Assembly: GCA_020355945.1 (NCBI GenBank)
Contig: CP070627.1
Location: 5,123,804 to 5,131,093, forward strand
Length of the DNA stretch: 7,290 nt
Source: Candidatus Aminicenantota bacterium
Lineage (GTDB): Bacteria; Acidobacteriota; Aminicenantia; UBA2199
Direction: 5' to 3'
Part shown: piece after piece, positions 6,463 to 7,290 of the stretch
How positions within the stretch are numbered: position 1 is the stretch's first letter
How the letters are laid out: each line of letters opens with the position of its first letter
The notes under the pieces: model-generated
Databases searched by the model: none
Told to the model about the DNA's origin: nothing
What the model saw: the letters and a program-made list of their open reading frames with translations, nothing else
Position numbers and translations under genes: made by a program

Positions 6463-6480
6463 TTGGAATGAATGTTGCAT
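6463..6480 (+). promoter_or_regulatory. Sigma-54 (-24/-12) promoter for the secreted-protein gene
   Basis: TTGGAATGAATGTTGCA has GG at 6465-6466 and GC at 6477-6478 with the required 10-bp spacing, a perfect TTGCA -12 element and a partly matching -24 element (TGGAATG against TGGCACG). Transcription would start near 6490, leaving a leader of about 33 bases that contains GAGGAGGT (6512-6519) ahead of ATG 6523. Its position directly downstream of a sigma-54 activator gene strengthens the call. A competing sigma-70 promoter of similar quality is not obvious in the gap. Confidence 0.65.
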
Positions 6481-6522
6481 AAGAAATTTGTATCACTAAA
6501 AATACAATAATGAGGAGGTAAT

Positions 6523-7050
6523 ATGAATCGTTTAAAAGGATTCATTGTTTTAACGATGTTTGTCTTAACCCTTTTAGGGATGCGACTTTATGCCACTGAG
6601 GACGACTTATACCAGGAGTCGTTTCCAGTGACCTTCCCGTGGCAGGAAGAGAATTTGGCTTCTGTGAATGCCACAATGGATGAGTCGGTGTTCACCATCG
6701 CCACTGTATCCAACACAGAGAGCACCGGTCACGGAGAAGTCCAATTCAAGGTACTCTGGAATGGCACAACAGATCGTTATCAACTGCTGATCTGGTCTCA
6801 TTACAGTTACATTCCGGGATACATCGGCTACCGTCAGTGGTTTCAACCTCCAAGCGATAATTACTTTACAGCCTGGCCCAAGAGCGGTGGAGCTCTTCCT
6901 GTGGGTTGGCCTCCCACTATCATCGGCATGAACAAGAGCATTCAGCTTATCGATGTAGACGAGGATGGGGACCTTGACGTGTTTCAACTAGTTGAGACTG
7001 AGACATCGTCAGAGGTATGGACAGTGTATCTGTACAAGAATAGCAACTAA
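6523..7050 (+). CDS. Small secreted protein of unknown function with a DxDxDG calcium-loop motif
   Basis: 175 residues. A Sec-type signal peptide is clear: basic NRLK, a hydrophobic core to about residue 20, and likely cleavage after LYA (24/25). The mature part of about 150 residues is rich in Trp, Tyr and Pro (for example YSYIPGYIGYRQWFQPP), suggesting a compact beta-type domain. Near the C-terminus, D144-V-D-E-D-G-D-L-D152 fits the DxDxDGxxD calcium-binding loop seen in dockerins, FG-GAP/VCBS and thrombospondin type 3 repeats. I do not recognise the family. The start is firm: GAGGAGGT lies 3 bp before ATG. Expression is probably from the sigma-54 promoter at 6463-6480 under the adjacent regulator, which makes it the predicted output, or perhaps a periplasmic accessory, of the two-component system. 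A hairpin with a T-tract at 7088-7154 should end its transcript. Confidence 0.75.
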   Translation: MNRLKGFIVLTMFVLTLLGMRLYATEDDLYQESFPVTFPWQEENLASVNATMDESVFTIATVSNTESTGHGEVQFKVLWNGTTDRYQLLIWSHYSYIPGYIGYRQWFQPPSDNYFTAWPKSGGALPVGWPPTIIGMNKSIQLIDVDEDGDLDVFQLVETETSSEVWTVYLYKNSN

Positions 7051-7072
7051 ATTAAACGTGCTTGAAGGAATT

Positions 7073-7092
7073 TAACCAAAGGTAACCAAAGG
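7073..7092. repeat. Tandem 10-bp repeat TAACCAAAGG x2
   Basis: Two perfect adjacent copies (7073-7082 and 7083-7092). The second overlaps the start of the left arm of the GGGGACAG hairpin, so it may belong to that repeat unit. Confidence 0.5.
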
Positions 7093-7154
7093 GGACAGGC
7101 AAAGGCAAGCGCGAAACCGCAGGCTGTGATTTTTGTCTGTCCCCTTTTTTTTTT
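7088..7154 (+). terminator. GGGGACAG/CTGTCCCC hairpin with T10 tail: REP-like repeat, probable terminator
   Basis: AAAGGGGACAG (7088-7098) is perfectly complementary to CTGTCCCCTTT (7137-7147). The 38-base loop contains a smaller GCG/CGC hairpin, and ten T residues run from 7145 to 7154. This form suits both a Rho-independent terminator for the secreted-protein gene and a dispersed REP-type palindrome; a half-copy-like sequence sits at 2411-2420. After the T tract a single C and A8 follow, and the truncated exosortase copy begins there. Confidence 0.6.
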
Positions 7155-7155
7155 C

Positions 7156-7290
7156 AAAAAAAATCATTGGTATTGTTTTGGGAACCGGTATTATAATTAT
7201 GGTGAATCTTATCAGGCTTATTTCTTTATTTGTGGTGGGAACGTATGCCGCGGACAGCATTGATTTCGTTCATGATATTCTCTGGGAAGG
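7156..7290 (+). pseudogene. 5'-truncated second copy of the exosortase-family gene, continuing past the window
   Basis: Bases 7156-7290 align without gaps to 1834-1968, with 125 of 135 identical. The frame reads KKIIGIVLGTGIII onward and retains the catalytic Arg (codon 7214-7216) and His (codon 7271-7273), but everything upstream, including the catalytic Cys and the first helices, is absent. In-frame sequence to the left runs into the hairpin's T tract and a stop at 7127-7129, with no credible start. The ten differences change five residues of 45, mostly conservatively (I to V, F to I, L to I, S to A, G to D), and four of the changed codons are synonymous or single-step hydrophobic swaps. 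That pattern suggests it derives from a once-functional paralogue, not from random decay. The right part lies outside the window. Confidence 0.85.

Noticed and set aside
6263..6496. 77-codon minus-strand frame across the gap after the regulator gene
   Set aside because: It has no recognisable domain, overlaps the candidate regulatory sites and the regulator's end, and lacks a convincing ribosome binding site.

Overview
This window looks like a chromosomal stretch from a Gram-negative bacterium of moderate, slightly AT-leaning composition. An exosortase-family membrane protein, a secreted S8 protease with a sorting-signal-like tail, a TPR-sensor histidine kinase and a sigma-54 activator all fit that. 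The combination recalls environmental lineages such as Aminicenantes/Acidobacteriota or deltaproteobacterial groups, but this placement is a low-confidence inference.

Layout, left to right. Positions 1-1494 hold the 3' part of a subtilisin/kexin-like (S8) secreted protease that runs in from before the window and ends in a motif + hydrophobic segment + basic tail. Seven bases later begins a small exosortase/archaeosortase-family protein (1502-2023) with the family's Cys, Arg and His; the two look like an enzyme and its dedicated substrate. A strong intrinsic-terminator-like hairpin (1537-1579) lies inside the first codons of the exosortase gene. Positions 2024-2860 contain no intact gene but much debris: a 131-bp non-coding mobile element with 8-bp target duplications and IS66-like GTAA ends, a promoter and ribosome binding site leading into a 16-codon stub that resembles the start of a HicB antitoxin, short direct repeats, and a minus-strand winged-helix gene remnant.

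A near-consensus sigma-70 promoter (2771-2800) precedes a two-gene operon: a membrane histidine kinase with eight extracytoplasmic TPR-like repeats (2861-4888) and an NtrC-type sigma-54-dependent response regulator (4901-6277). The following 245-bp gap (6278-6522) holds two dyad-symmetric sites 20 bp apart and, about 190 bp downstream of them, a -24/-12 sigma-54 promoter that feeds a short leader, a strong ribosome binding site and a small secreted protein with a DxDxDG calcium-loop motif (6523-7050). The most economical reading is a self-contained circuit: envelope signal, TPR kinase, NtrC-type regulator, sigma-54 promoter, secreted protein.

The right edge (7088-7290) has a GGGGACAG/CTGTCCCC hairpin with a T10 tail, abutting a second, 5'-truncated copy of the exosortase gene (125 of 135 bases identical to 1834-1968, no gaps, same orientation). 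The kinase/regulator/secreted-protein block is therefore bracketed by direct repeats of an exosortase gene.
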